64,000 nucleotides of DNA from Bacillota bacterium (GTDB lineage: Bacteria > Bacillota > Clostridia > Christensenellales > SZUA-584): assembly GCA_023391105.1 (NCBI GenBank), contig JAEWBO010000006.1, forward strand, positions 75,370-139,369, written 5' to 3'. Positions 8,174 through 15,903 of the stretch are shown piece by piece; position 1 is the first letter of the stretch, and each line of letters opens with the position of its first letter. The position numbers and the translations under genes were made by a program. The notes beneath the pieces were generated by a model. It was not told the DNA's origin, did no database searches, and saw only the letters and a list, made by a program, of their open reading frames with translations.

Positions 8174-9628
8174 CTAACTCCTCTTTCTGCGCCAAATAGC
8201 CGGTGATATGAGCAGCAGCATTGGGTAAACCTCAAGACGCCCGATCAACATATCGAGAGTCAACACGATCTTGTTGAAATCAGAGAAGCCTGAAAAGTTG
8301 CCGACCGGCGAAACCATTCCGAAACCCGGACCGATATTATTAATGCAAGCCGCGACAGCTGAAACAGACGTTTCCATGTCGAATCCATCCAGTGCAACGA
8401 GTAGCATCGAGACAACTGTGATGCCAAAATACACAACCATAAAAGTCCCTGTACCATTAATGACGTCTTCCGGTAAAGATATTTTATCCAGCTTAATCAG
8501 TTTAACGGCCTGAGGATGCAATATCCTTAAGGATTCCCTCTTTAAGGATTTAAACATGATGATAAATCGGGACACCTTGATACCACCGCCCGTGGAGCCT
8601 GCAGAAGCACCGATAAACATCAATAGAAGCAACGCATACCGGCTCAAGGTTGGCCACTGAGAAAAGTCAGCGGTTGCATACCCCGTCGTTGTCATCACCG
8701 AGGAGACAGAAAAAGAAGAATATCGAAGACTTTCAGCAAAATTATCATAAACCGTGCCAGTTAAATTGATGGCGATGGCCAACATAGAAATCAACATAAT
8801 AGCCAGATATACGCGCGTTTCTTCATGCGTGAAAAACCGTTTGAATTTCCTAATCAACAAAAGAAAATAAGCGCTGAAGTTAATGCCGAACAGTGCCATA
8901 AATACAGTGATGACCACTTCAATATAGACGCTGTTGTATGCGCCGATCGATGCATTTTTAATAGAAAAGCCGCCTGTACCAGCCGTACCGAAAGCATGGA
9001 CGACACTGTCATATAAGGGCATTCCACCGAACAATAAGAATGCAATTTCAATCAGCGTCAAGCCGATATACACCGTGTAGAGTATCTTAGCTGTCTGGCG
9101 CGCCTTGGGCACCAGCTTTTCTGTTGTCGGCCCCGGGCTTTCCGCCCGCATCATGTGCAAAGGATCTGCGCCTGACATGGGCAGTATCGACATAATGAAC
9201 ACCAAAAACCCCATACCGCCGACCCAATGGGTGAAGCTGCGCCAGAACAGCAGACCTTTCTCCATCACCTCTACATCGGTCAATATGCTGGCTCCTGTCG
9301 TCGTAAAGCCTGAAACAATCTCAAAAAGGCTGTCAATAAACGAGGGAATGGAACCGCTGATGTAAAACGGCAGCGCTCCGAAGAGTGAAATGATAATCCA
9401 CGACGACGACACGGCGATGAGTCCTTCCTTTGCATAGAAAGAACGGTTAACCGGCTTTTTATACGCCAGCGCCAAACTGATCCCCACCATACCGACAATG
9501 ATGACGGCAAATATAAGCGCTGTCCGGATCTCACCATAAATCAGCGAGACAACAAGAGACAACGCCATAAAAGCCGCTTCAAACCGCAATACCAGCGCGA
9601 ATAAATATTTGATAACGCCAAAATTCAT
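8174..9628 (-). CDS. trkH: TrkH-type potassium uptake channel subunit
   Basis: Membrane subunit of a Trk/Ktr potassium uptake system, working with the TrkA protein encoded just upstream. 484 residues, the family's usual length, with about ten hydrophobic segments. Four pore-loop filter sequences can be read: TTTGAS (about residue 111), GTAGTGGF (about 216), TTTGYA (about 318) and NIGPGFG (about 432); the central intramembrane loop GASAGSTGGG is also present. The gene starts 11 bases after the trkA stop, so the two are co-transcribed. The region after the stop shows no strong terminator on this strand. Confidence 0.95.
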   Translation of the reverse strand: MNFGVIKYLFALVLRFEAAFMALSLVVSLIYGEIRTALIFAVIIVGMVGISLALAYKKPVNRSFYAKEGLIAVSSSWIIISLFGALPFYISGSIPSFIDSLFEIVSGFTTTGASILTDVEVMEKGLLFWRSFTHWVGGMGFLVFIMSILPMSGADPLHMMRAESPGPTTEKLVPKARQTAKILYTVYIGLTLIEIAFLLFGGMPLYDSVVHAFGTAGTGGFSIKNASIGAYNSVYIEVVITVFMALFGINFSAYFLLLIRKFKRFFTHEETRVYLAIMLISMLAIAINLTGTVYDNFAESLRYSSFSVSSVMTTTGYATADFSQWPTLSRYALLLLMFIGASAGSTGGGIKVSRFIIMFKSLKRESLRILHPQAVKLIKLDKISLPEDVINGTGTFMVVYFGITVVSMLLVALDGFDMETSVSAVAACINNIGPGFGMVSPVGNFSGFSDFNKIVLTLDMLIGRLEVYPMLLLISPAIWRRKRS

Positions 9629-9639
9629 GCATGTGCCCC

Positions 9640-10998
9640 TTAACTCGCGAAGATCTGATTCAGATCATCGAGCAGTTTCATTGTTGTGACAACGATAACC
9701 GTGTCACCCTCCATGATGCAATTCTTACCTTTGGGAATGATTACGTTCTCGCCACGGACTATGGTGGTAATTAGCAGATTCTTTTTAATCGGCAAATCAT
9801 TAATGGGGATATTGAGATAGTGCGTCCCCGATGTGGCCACAAACTCGATCATTTCGGCCTGCTGCCCGATAATTCTGTACAGCGTTTTGATGCTGCCGCC
9901 ACCCATGCTTTCCATGCTGCGCACATACCGCACAATTTCGTTGGCTGCGATATACTTCGGGCTAATCACCCGGTCAATACCGGCTTTCTTTATCACGTTG
10001 GTGTATTCAATGCGGTTAATCTTGGTGATCACCTTAGACACACCCTTGTAGGCGGCATACATCGACATGATTAGGTTTTCCTCGTCCATGTCAGTCAGCG
10101 CGATAAACGCATCCGTATAAGTGATTCCTTCGGCATCCAACAGTTCTTTGTCAGTACCGTCACCGTAGATGATCAATGCCTCCGGTAGTGTCTCGCACAG
10201 ATATTCGCATTTGAACTCTTTTTTTTCGATGATCTTGACCTGTATACCGCTGTCTATCAGCATGCGACTTAAGTAAAATGCGATCAAGCCTCCACCCACG
10301 ATCATGACCGACTTGATTTTCTTTTCGCTCTGGCCCAGCGAGTGTAAAAAATCGTTGATGCTTTTATGACTTCCCGCAATGTGAATGGTGTCTCCAGCCG
10401 CGATGACAAAATCGCCTTTGGGAATATGAATATCAGATCCTCTGTTGACGGCACAAATGATGATTCGAGACGTATATCTTTCTTTAAGCGTCGATATGGC
10501 CTTGCCTACCAATGGATTGCCGGCTTCTATACGATACTCTATTAGAGAAACTTTTCCATCTGCAAATGTGCCGATATTGATTGCGGAGGGAAAGCTGACC
10601 AACCGGGAAATTTCTATGGCCGTTGCAAGCTCAGGATTGACGACCATGCTCAGCCCCATCTCCTGCTTCATCATCTTTAACTGCTCGTTGTATTCGGGGT
10701 TTCTGATTCGTGCAATTGTATGTTTAGCACCTAGCTTTTTAGCGATCAAACAGCAGATCATGTTTACTTCATCCGTAGAAGTTGCAGCAATCAAAAGATC
10801 CGCATCACTGATACCAGCACTTTTTTGCACGGCATAACTGGCACCGTTGCCCTTTATTGCAATCACATCGAGGGAATCAATGGATTTCTTTAGGACGTGC
10901 TTTTGGTTGTCTATTATGGTGATATCATGTCCTTCTTTTGATAGGTTCTCCGAGAGCGTATAACCCACTTTACCATCACCCACGATAATAATTTTCAT
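9640..10998 (-). CDS. trkA: TrkA peripheral NAD-binding regulator of potassium uptake
   Basis: Cytoplasmic gating ring subunit for the TrkH channel. 452 residues made of two tandem RCK units: an N-terminal Rossmann fold starting IIVGDGKVGYTL with a TrkA_C domain to about residue 220, then a second Rossmann fold (VMIVGGGLIAFYLSR, about 228) with a second TrkA_C domain. This double arrangement is the classical TrkA rather than single-unit KtrA. The ATG follows GGAGG at a spacing of 11. A near-consensus promoter lies 43 bases upstream. I looked for a c-di-AMP (ydaO-type) riboswitch, common ahead of such genes, and did not find one. Confidence 0.95.
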   Translation of the reverse strand: MKIIIVGDGKVGYTLSENLSKEGHDITIIDNQKHVLKKSIDSLDVIAIKGNGASYAVQKSAGISDADLLIAATSTDEVNMICCLIAKKLGAKHTIARIRNPEYNEQLKMMKQEMGLSMVVNPELATAIEISRLVSFPSAINIGTFADGKVSLIEYRIEAGNPLVGKAISTLKERYTSRIIICAVNRGSDIHIPKGDFVIAAGDTIHIAGSHKSINDFLHSLGQSEKKIKSVMIVGGGLIAFYLSRMLIDSGIQVKIIEKKEFKCEYLCETLPEALIIYGDGTDKELLDAEGITYTDAFIALTDMDEENLIMSMYAAYKGVSKVITKINRIEYTNVIKKAGIDRVISPKYIAANEIVRYVRSMESMGGGSIKTLYRIIGQQAEMIEFVATSGTHYLNIPINDLPIKKNLLITTIVRGENVIIPKGKNCIMEGDTVIVVTTMKLLDDLNQIFAS

Positions 10999-11041
10999 CC
11001 GAAATTGTAACCTCCGGTGTTTTGAAGACTAAAATAATCTC

Positions 11042-11070
11042 ATTATATAATGCTGTCAAAAAATAATCAA
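11042..11070 (-). promoter_or_regulatory. Probable trkAH promoter
   Basis: On the minus strand TTGATT (11065-11070), 17 bases, then TATAAT (11042-11047). It ends about 45 bases before the trkA start. Confidence 0.6.
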
Positions 11071-11320
11071 ACAAGTTTACTTTTGATAAATTATCCCAGG
11101 TAGATGACGTTTTATGCAAATATCTCTCGCGGAATAGAGAGAAAGCATATATGTGCGCTTGTATTATAAAGCAACGTCGTGCTACGGTATCAAAAACGCA
11201 CTTCTTACGGCCTGCAATGAGTTTTTATGAGTTAGATAACTTTATTAACCAGCGTTTAATATTTAAAAGGCAAGCCAAGCTACGTTCTTTGTTGCGCTTA
11301 CGTTGTAAATTCGCCATAAT

Positions 11321-11350
11321 AAAAAGCCCGAAACGCTTTGTTAAGGCTTT
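11321..11350 (-). terminator. Probable terminator of the DUF3089 lipoprotein gene
   Basis: On the minus strand AAAGCC (11345-11350) pairs with GGCTTT and runs into a T tract (11321-11325). It lies 85 bases after the lipoprotein stop. The surrounding 10999-11434 stretch otherwise holds the trkA promoter and no recognisable gene; an 89-codon plus-strand frame at 11151-11420 lacks protein-like features. Confidence 0.55.
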
Positions 11351-11434
11351 CAAGGCTTTCCTCATGGAGCCGCTAATCGGCGGCAATATCATATGCGCCG
11401 TATCGCAAACCCTCCTGTAGACAAGGTATGCTTA

Positions 11435-12484
11435 TCAGCCGGAACAAAACGCCGCAATGCGGTCACTGACGTTTTGGCGGATGGAATCAGTGAAGAACAA
11501 CACGTCGCAAGAATGGAACCGGCTTAAAACATCGCTTCGAGCCGGAAATTGCCGCTCGTCTACTGTGGAAACGACAAGAATACCGCGCTCCTTATCCACC
11601 GCTGCGTCGGCACTCCCGCTGACAGGTGAAATCCCGTCCTGGCCGGGGAGCATTCCGGCAAACGGGGTTGCGGGGGCTGGCGTTTCATCGGTGCTCCATG
11701 TGAGCGGGTTGATGACGTATGCGCCATCTTTCCATGTCCCAAAGTTTTTATACGCTTCCGACGCAACTTCGCTGGGCGCGGTGGTGTTCCACGAAATGAT
11801 CACACCGGTATCCTCGCCACTTTCGCAAAATTTTAGGTTCGGATTCCTGTCGATATGGTTTTGTGTGACAGAACTTCCTATCGCGTATGTGGCGATGTGG
11901 TTTTTATTGTGCTCGGCATATTTTTCGTTGCCCAAGAATGTTGTGGCAAGCTCCAAGACAAGCTGCGCCCCCTGTGAACGTCCATACAGGATAAACGGGC
12001 GTTCACCCTTGTTCACATTCGTCAGAAAATGGTCGAAAGCAGCGAAGACATCGTCACGCGGCGTCGCGCAGGTGTGGGATTCAAGCGCGTCGCTTGTCAG
12101 GCTGCTTAATTCCACACCGTTTAATTGGCGGTAAAAGGGCGCGTAGATGTTGGCGGTGTCGGCGATCACGCCGTCCACCTCGAGCATCCATACTTCGGCC
12201 ATCTTACGCATCATCTCGCTGTCAAGCCGAACATAGGGCCGGTCAGCCTCATCCATGCTCTGCGCGATGGTTGGGTAAACGGCGAAAACGTCGACATCCC
12301 TGCTGCCATCCCCACCAAAACTCAACCAATTCTTCATATCTGAATAGTCTGTGTCGCTCAATGACAGAGCTTCACCGGCGCTTGGTTGCATCGCCGGCTT
12401 TTTCTCGCCGCAAGCGGTCAGGATGAATATAAGCATCGCCGTCAGCACCGCCGCGAGAAGCCTTGTGAACATTGGTTTATCCAT
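11435..12484 (-). CDS. DUF3089-family alpha/beta-hydrolase-like lipoprotein
   Basis: 349 residues, exported and lipid-anchored: a signal sequence with the lipobox LTAC puts the modified Cys at about residue 25. The fold is suggested by the nucleophile-elbow sequence YGRSQGAQL (about residue 168), which matches the G-x-S-Q-G motif of DUF3089 proteins, and by an early VDVFAVYPT strand characteristic of that family. Such proteins are putative esterases or lipases on the outside of the cell; no substrate is known. It is a single gene with a terminator at 11321-11350. It is divergent from the LytTR regulator at 12664, with 179 bases between them, so shared control is possible. Confidence 0.8.
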   Translation of the reverse strand: MDKPMFTRLLAAVLTAMLIFILTACGEKKPAMQPSAGEALSLSDTDYSDMKNWLSFGGDGSRDVDVFAVYPTIAQSMDEADRPYVRLDSEMMRKMAEVWMLEVDGVIADTANIYAPFYRQLNGVELSSLTSDALESHTCATPRDDVFAAFDHFLTNVNKGERPFILYGRSQGAQLVLELATTFLGNEKYAEHNKNHIATYAIGSSVTQNHIDRNPNLKFCESGEDTGVIISWNTTAPSEVASEAYKNFGTWKDGAYVINPLTWSTDETPAPATPFAGMLPGQDGISPVSGSADAAVDKERGILVVSTVDERQFPARSDVLSRFHSCDVLFFTDSIRQNVSDRIAAFCSG

Positions 12485-12591
12485 ATACTTTCCTCCATAA
12501 ACTGGCCCTAAAAATGGTCTCCATGTGGTTTAAGCTATCAGAAATTCTCTTTCAAAAACCGCCTGCTGCATGAAACATAGTTTTTTTAATA

Positions 12592-12605
12592 CGAAACACG
12601 TTTCG
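12592..12605. promoter_or_regulatory. Inverted repeat in the divergent promoter region
   Basis: CGAAAC and GTTTCG arms separated by two bases, located between the lipoprotein gene and the LytTR regulator and just upstream of a TATATT-like -10 (near 12625). It may be an operator for one of the two genes. No family-specific consensus is matched. Confidence 0.35.
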
Positions 12606-12663
12606 GGAATATGTCGTTCGTGGTATATTAATCTACGCGATTTATATGGATGAGGGAGAGTCT

Positions 12664-13395
12664 ATGGTACAGCTTGCCATCTGTGACGATAATATCGACG
12701 AGCTATCCAACATGGCGCAGCTCATAAATGCATACAGAATTTCTAGAAATTTCAACTGCAAATACACTGTCTTTTCAAACGGCGTCGATTTGGTTTCGGC
12801 CTTAGAGAAAGGAAAGCGGTTTGATATATACTATTTGGATATCATTATGCCAAGCTTTACGGGCATTGACGCGGCAAAGGAAATTCGTCATTTTGACAAG
12901 ACTGCACCGATTATATTTTTCTCATCATCGCCGGAATTTGCCTTGGAAAGCTACTCGGTAAAAGCCATTAACTATGTGCTAAAGCCTGTATCAAAAGAAA
13001 AACTGTTCTTCACCTTTGACGAAGTTCTGGATCGGACAAAAGCGGAAAAAGATGAAGCAATTATCGTGAAGAGCAATAATGGCATTCAGCGTATCTTGAT
13101 CTCCAATTTGGTTTTTGCTGAGGTCATCGGCAGATATGTGTTGTACCATCTTCGCTCCGGCAAGGTTATCGAATGCACGGATTCCTTCTCTGCCGTCTGC
13201 GACAATCTTCTGAAGTACGGTCAGTTTATCAAGCCCCACCGCGCTTTCATTGTTAATATGCAATATGTGGATACTATACAGAATAATCGGGTGAGATTAC
13301 AGACACTCTCGTCCGTTCCCATTGCGCAGGGCAAGGTGCGGGAGATTAAGCAGCAGTATTTGGATTATCAAATGGAGGGGGAAATAAGCATATGA
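12664..13395 (+). CDS. LytTR-family response regulator (AgrA-like)
   Basis: Cytoplasmic response regulator of a peptide- or envelope-sensing two-component system. I chose the ATG at 12664 (MVQLAICDD) because AGGGAGAG lies three bases upstream; an in-frame ATG at 12646 lacks such a site. Residues 1-118 form the receiver, with ICDDN, phosphoacceptor in YYLDIIMP, SSS for the conserved Thr/Ser and LKPVS. Residues 140-238 form the LytTR DNA-binding domain (FAEVIGRYVLYHL, then FIKPHRAFIVN). The sensor gene overlaps its stop by four bases, so the pair is translationally coupled. No agrB or agrD-like genes are present, so an autoinducer circuit is not supported. Confidence 0.93.
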   Translation: MVQLAICDDNIDELSNMAQLINAYRISRNFNCKYTVFSNGVDLVSALEKGKRFDIYYLDIIMPSFTGIDAAKEIRHFDKTAPIIFFSSSPEFALESYSVKAINYVLKPVSKEKLFFTFDEVLDRTKAEKDEAIIVKSNNGIQRILISNLVFAEVIGRYVLYHLRSGKVIECTDSFSAVCDNLLKYGQFIKPHRAFIVNMQYVDTIQNNRVRLQTLSSVPIAQGKVREIKQQYLDYQMEGEISI

Positions 13396-14663
13396 TAGAA
13401 ACTGTTATTGAATTCTCTCGATATTTGGTGGCCCTGTTATTCGGCTCGGCGGTTTCGGTCAGTTTTGCCGGGATGGCGCGCACACGAAAGAATTATCTGG
13501 CTCTCGGCTGCCTTACGGTCGTTTTCTTTACATTGCAAGTCGCAAGCTTGTTGATCTTTGGCATGGATGTGACAATCAGGCTATACCCGCTGCTTTCTCA
13601 TCTGCCGGTTTTTATTTTTATTGTTGTCTACTTAAATCGCTCATGGCTGGTTTCACTAACCAGCGTGTTTGTGTCCTTTCTGTGCTGCCAGTCTCCGCGA
13701 TGGATTGGCGCAGTCGCAGGCGAAGCTTTCAACAGCGCTTCCGCTGACCATATCGGTTATATCATTGCCGCGTTTTTGATGTACTATCTGCTGCAAAAGT
13801 TTGTGGTGAAATCGGCGCGGTATCTGATGGATCGCTCCGTGAAATCCTGCTTGCTGTTTGCCGCTATGCCGGCCTTTTACTATCTTTTCGACTACACCAC
13901 CACTGTTTACACCGATTTTCTATATAGCGGAGTACGTGCGGCTGTCCAGTTCATGCCCTTTGTGACTGCGACATTCTATTTTGTGTTTGTCCTCCTGCAC
14001 TATGCCGAAACGCAAAAACAGGCGATCATGCAAAGAGAGCGGGATATGCTGGGCACGCAGCTTAGGCAGGCGCAAACAGAATTTGCTTCCCTTAGGCAGA
14101 TGCAACTGAACGCGGCTGCCTATCGGCATGATATGCGTCACCATTTTACTCTGTTGCAAGGGCTTGCAGCCGAAGAACGCTTGGACGAAATCAAAGAATA
14201 CCTGCAAACGGCTCAATCCGATATGGATGCTATCACGCCCATACGCTATTGCGATAATGAAACCGTTAATTTGATACTGTCCGCTTTCGCCGCTAAAGCC
14301 AAACAATCGGAAATCCTGCTGACGGTAGAAATGAACCTGACCGACTCGCTTCCGTTCAGCGATACTGAGCTTTGTTCGCTGTTGTCCAACGCTTTGGAAA
14401 ACGCCATAAAAGCCGCGGAAAATGCTGCGGGCAGCAATGGGCGCCATATCAAACTGCGTATGTACTCCAAGAATAAGAAGCTGTGCCTCGACATCCGAAA
14501 CAGCTATCAAACTGAGCCGCTATTCCAAGATGGCCTGCCCGTATCAAAAGAACCGGGGCATGGCTTTGGAATAAAAAGCATGGTTCGTATCGTCGAAAAT
14601 CACGGCGGCGTATACCGGTTTTCGGTTCAGGATGGCTGGTTTATATTTCAAGCTACCACATAG
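13392..14663 (+). CDS. GHKL sensor histidine kinase (AgrC/CitA-like)
   Basis: 423-residue membrane kinase, partner of the LytTR regulator it overlaps by four bases (ATGA). Residues 1-205 hold about six hydrophobic segments forming the sensor. A coiled-coil linker (about 210-235) leads to the phosphoacceptor region YRHDMRHHF (His near 245), the N box LLSNALENAIKAAE (about 335) and the G box GHGFGIKSMVRIVENHGG (about 390). This is the AgrC-type GHKL architecture with no separate extracellular domain, which suggests a signal sensed in or near the membrane. Target genes are not evident; the surface proteins of this region are candidates. Confidence 0.92.
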   Translation: MIETVIEFSRYLVALLFGSAVSVSFAGMARTRKNYLALGCLTVVFFTLQVASLLIFGMDVTIRLYPLLSHLPVFIFIVVYLNRSWLVSLTSVFVSFLCCQSPRWIGAVAGEAFNSASADHIGYIIAAFLMYYLLQKFVVKSARYLMDRSVKSCLLFAAMPAFYYLFDYTTTVYTDFLYSGVRAAVQFMPFVTATFYFVFVLLHYAETQKQAIMQRERDMLGTQLRQAQTEFASLRQMQLNAAAYRHDMRHHFTLLQGLAAEERLDEIKEYLQTAQSDMDAITPIRYCDNETVNLILSAFAAKAKQSEILLTVEMNLTDSLPFSDTELCSLLSNALENAIKAAENAAGSNGRHIKLRMYSKNKKLCLDIRNSYQTEPLFQDGLPVSKEPGHGFGIKSMVRIVENHGGVYRFSVQDGWFIFQATT

Positions 14664-14679
14664 TCTTTTAGATGATCGG

Positions 14680-14973
14680 TTACTTACGTTCAATGATGCA
14701 CGAAAATTTCGTGTGCGGTTTCGCATATCCCCTGTAGGTTTTTGGATGCTCGGAAGAGTTTAAACTCCTTATCGACGTATTTCCCACCCGTCCGTAAACG
14801 TTCAAACTGTACCCTGGTGATACCGTAATCCCTGCGTTATCGGGACTACCTGTTACCGATAAGGTGAACCCGTTCACGAGAATCAAATTAACGTTGCCGG
14901 TGACTGTCACGTTACCATCTCGGGTTACATTGCTGTCTATCACATAATCCATGCAGTGGATTCTCTCATCCAA
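14680..14973 (-). pseudogene. Fragment of a surface-protein N-terminal domain
   Basis: The 97-codon frame contains SNVTRDGNVTVTGNVNLIL and then GFTLSVTGS..NAGITVSPGYSLNVYG. This follows the same pattern as residues about 60-115 of the surface protein at 24501-29309 (DVTRTETITVTGDAKVILMDGKTLTVSA..., then ISVVGGKNLTIFG). The fragment lacks a signal peptide and breaks off after this module, so it is best read as a relic of a related gene or a partial duplication. Confidence 0.6.
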
Positions 14974-15055
14974 ACTTTATACAATCTATCAAAAATGGTA
15001 TAATGAGTTCAATCATAGACTTTTGGGTTGATGGGTTGCAGCCGATGATCGACTC

Positions 15056-15071
15056 AATGACTATAGTCATT
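15056..15071. promoter_or_regulatory. Perfect 16-bp palindrome, probable TetR-type operator
   Basis: AATGACTATAGTCATT is exactly self-complementary and lies 36 bases upstream of the TetR-family gene. Its centre contains TATAGT, which could serve as a -10, so binding would block transcription. TetR family proteins commonly repress themselves through such sites. Confidence 0.6.
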
Positions 15072-15107
15072 ATGCAATGTTCGACATAAAATTACAAGGA
15101 GTTATTG

Positions 15108-15740
15108 ATGAATAATAAGGAACGCGGCTCCAGAAAAAATAGAGCTCTTGAAACAAAAAAGCGCCTATATACCACTGCCGAGGCATTATTTGAACAATAC
15201 GGCTTGGACAACGTCAGCGTGGATATGATTGTTGAAGAGGCCGGCCTTTCCAAAGGTACTTTTTATGTCCACTTCGAATCAAAAGATGATCTGCTGGGGT
15301 CCTTGATTTCAGATTATGTTGAAAAGATCGATATGGACTACCAGGCTTTTATTGATGCCTTTTCCCCTGATGCGCCGTTAGCGGATATTCTCTTGCGGCT
15401 TGTTGATAAAATAATCGATATCATAATCGATCGGGTTGGGCTTGAAAGAATGAAAGTCCTCTACAGGACGCAGTTGACGAATATTTCGCATTCCGGAACG
15501 GCTTCAAGCTACAATCGGATGCTTTATAAAACCATCATGGATGTGCTGGACAGAGGGATGCAAAAAGGGGAGTTTATTGCTACACTGACGCCGGCGGAAC
15601 TGGCGAATCATTTGATACTGACCATGCGCGGACTGACCTATGAGTGGTGTATTCGCTATCCGGATTTTGATTTGAAGAAACAATCGCGGACGCATTTTGA
15701 GATCATATTAAGGGGTATTCAAAAAGAATCCCAATCATAA
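15108..15740 (+). CDS. TetR/AcrR-family transcriptional regulator
   Basis: Cytoplasmic one-component regulator of 210 residues. The N-terminal helix-turn-helix is clear: AEALFEQYGLDNVSVDMIVEEAG followed by SKGTFYVHFESKDDLL (about residues 20-60). The C-terminal half is the variable ligand-binding and dimerisation domain. I chose the ATG at 15108, six bases after AAGGAG, over the TTG directly before it. A perfect palindrome at 15056-15071 suggests autoregulation. No transporter or enzyme gene with the same site is adjacent, so its ligand and targets are unknown; the sensor kinase gene starts 163 bases downstream. Confidence 0.9.
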   Translation: MNNKERGSRKNRALETKKRLYTTAEALFEQYGLDNVSVDMIVEEAGLSKGTFYVHFESKDDLLGSLISDYVEKIDMDYQAFIDAFSPDAPLADILLRLVDKIIDIIIDRVGLERMKVLYRTQLTNISHSGTASSYNRMLYKTIMDVLDRGMQKGEFIATLTPAELANHLILTMRGLTYEWCIRYPDFDLKKQSRTHFEIILRGIQKESQS

Positions 15741-15903
15741 GTCCAACATGTAATTCGCTCACCTGTGGTAAAGCACAAAGAAGCCTCGGATTCCGCTTGT
15801 TCTTGCAAGATTACGAATGCCGGTAACGGAATATCTATTATTCATGATATAATATAACTACAGAAACCGCCCGTCGGTGCGCTAAGGGGGGTGTGATGCG
15901 GGT

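Noticed and set aside
10999..11434. c-di-AMP riboswitch or tRNA upstream of trkA
   Set aside because: No ydaO-type conserved motifs; the GCCGC/GCGGC hairpin near 11370-11390 is not followed by a valid acceptor stem, so no cloverleaf can be made.
12664..14663. agr quorum-sensing locus
   Set aside because: Only the regulator and sensor are agr-like; no AgrB protease or AgrD peptide gene flanks them.
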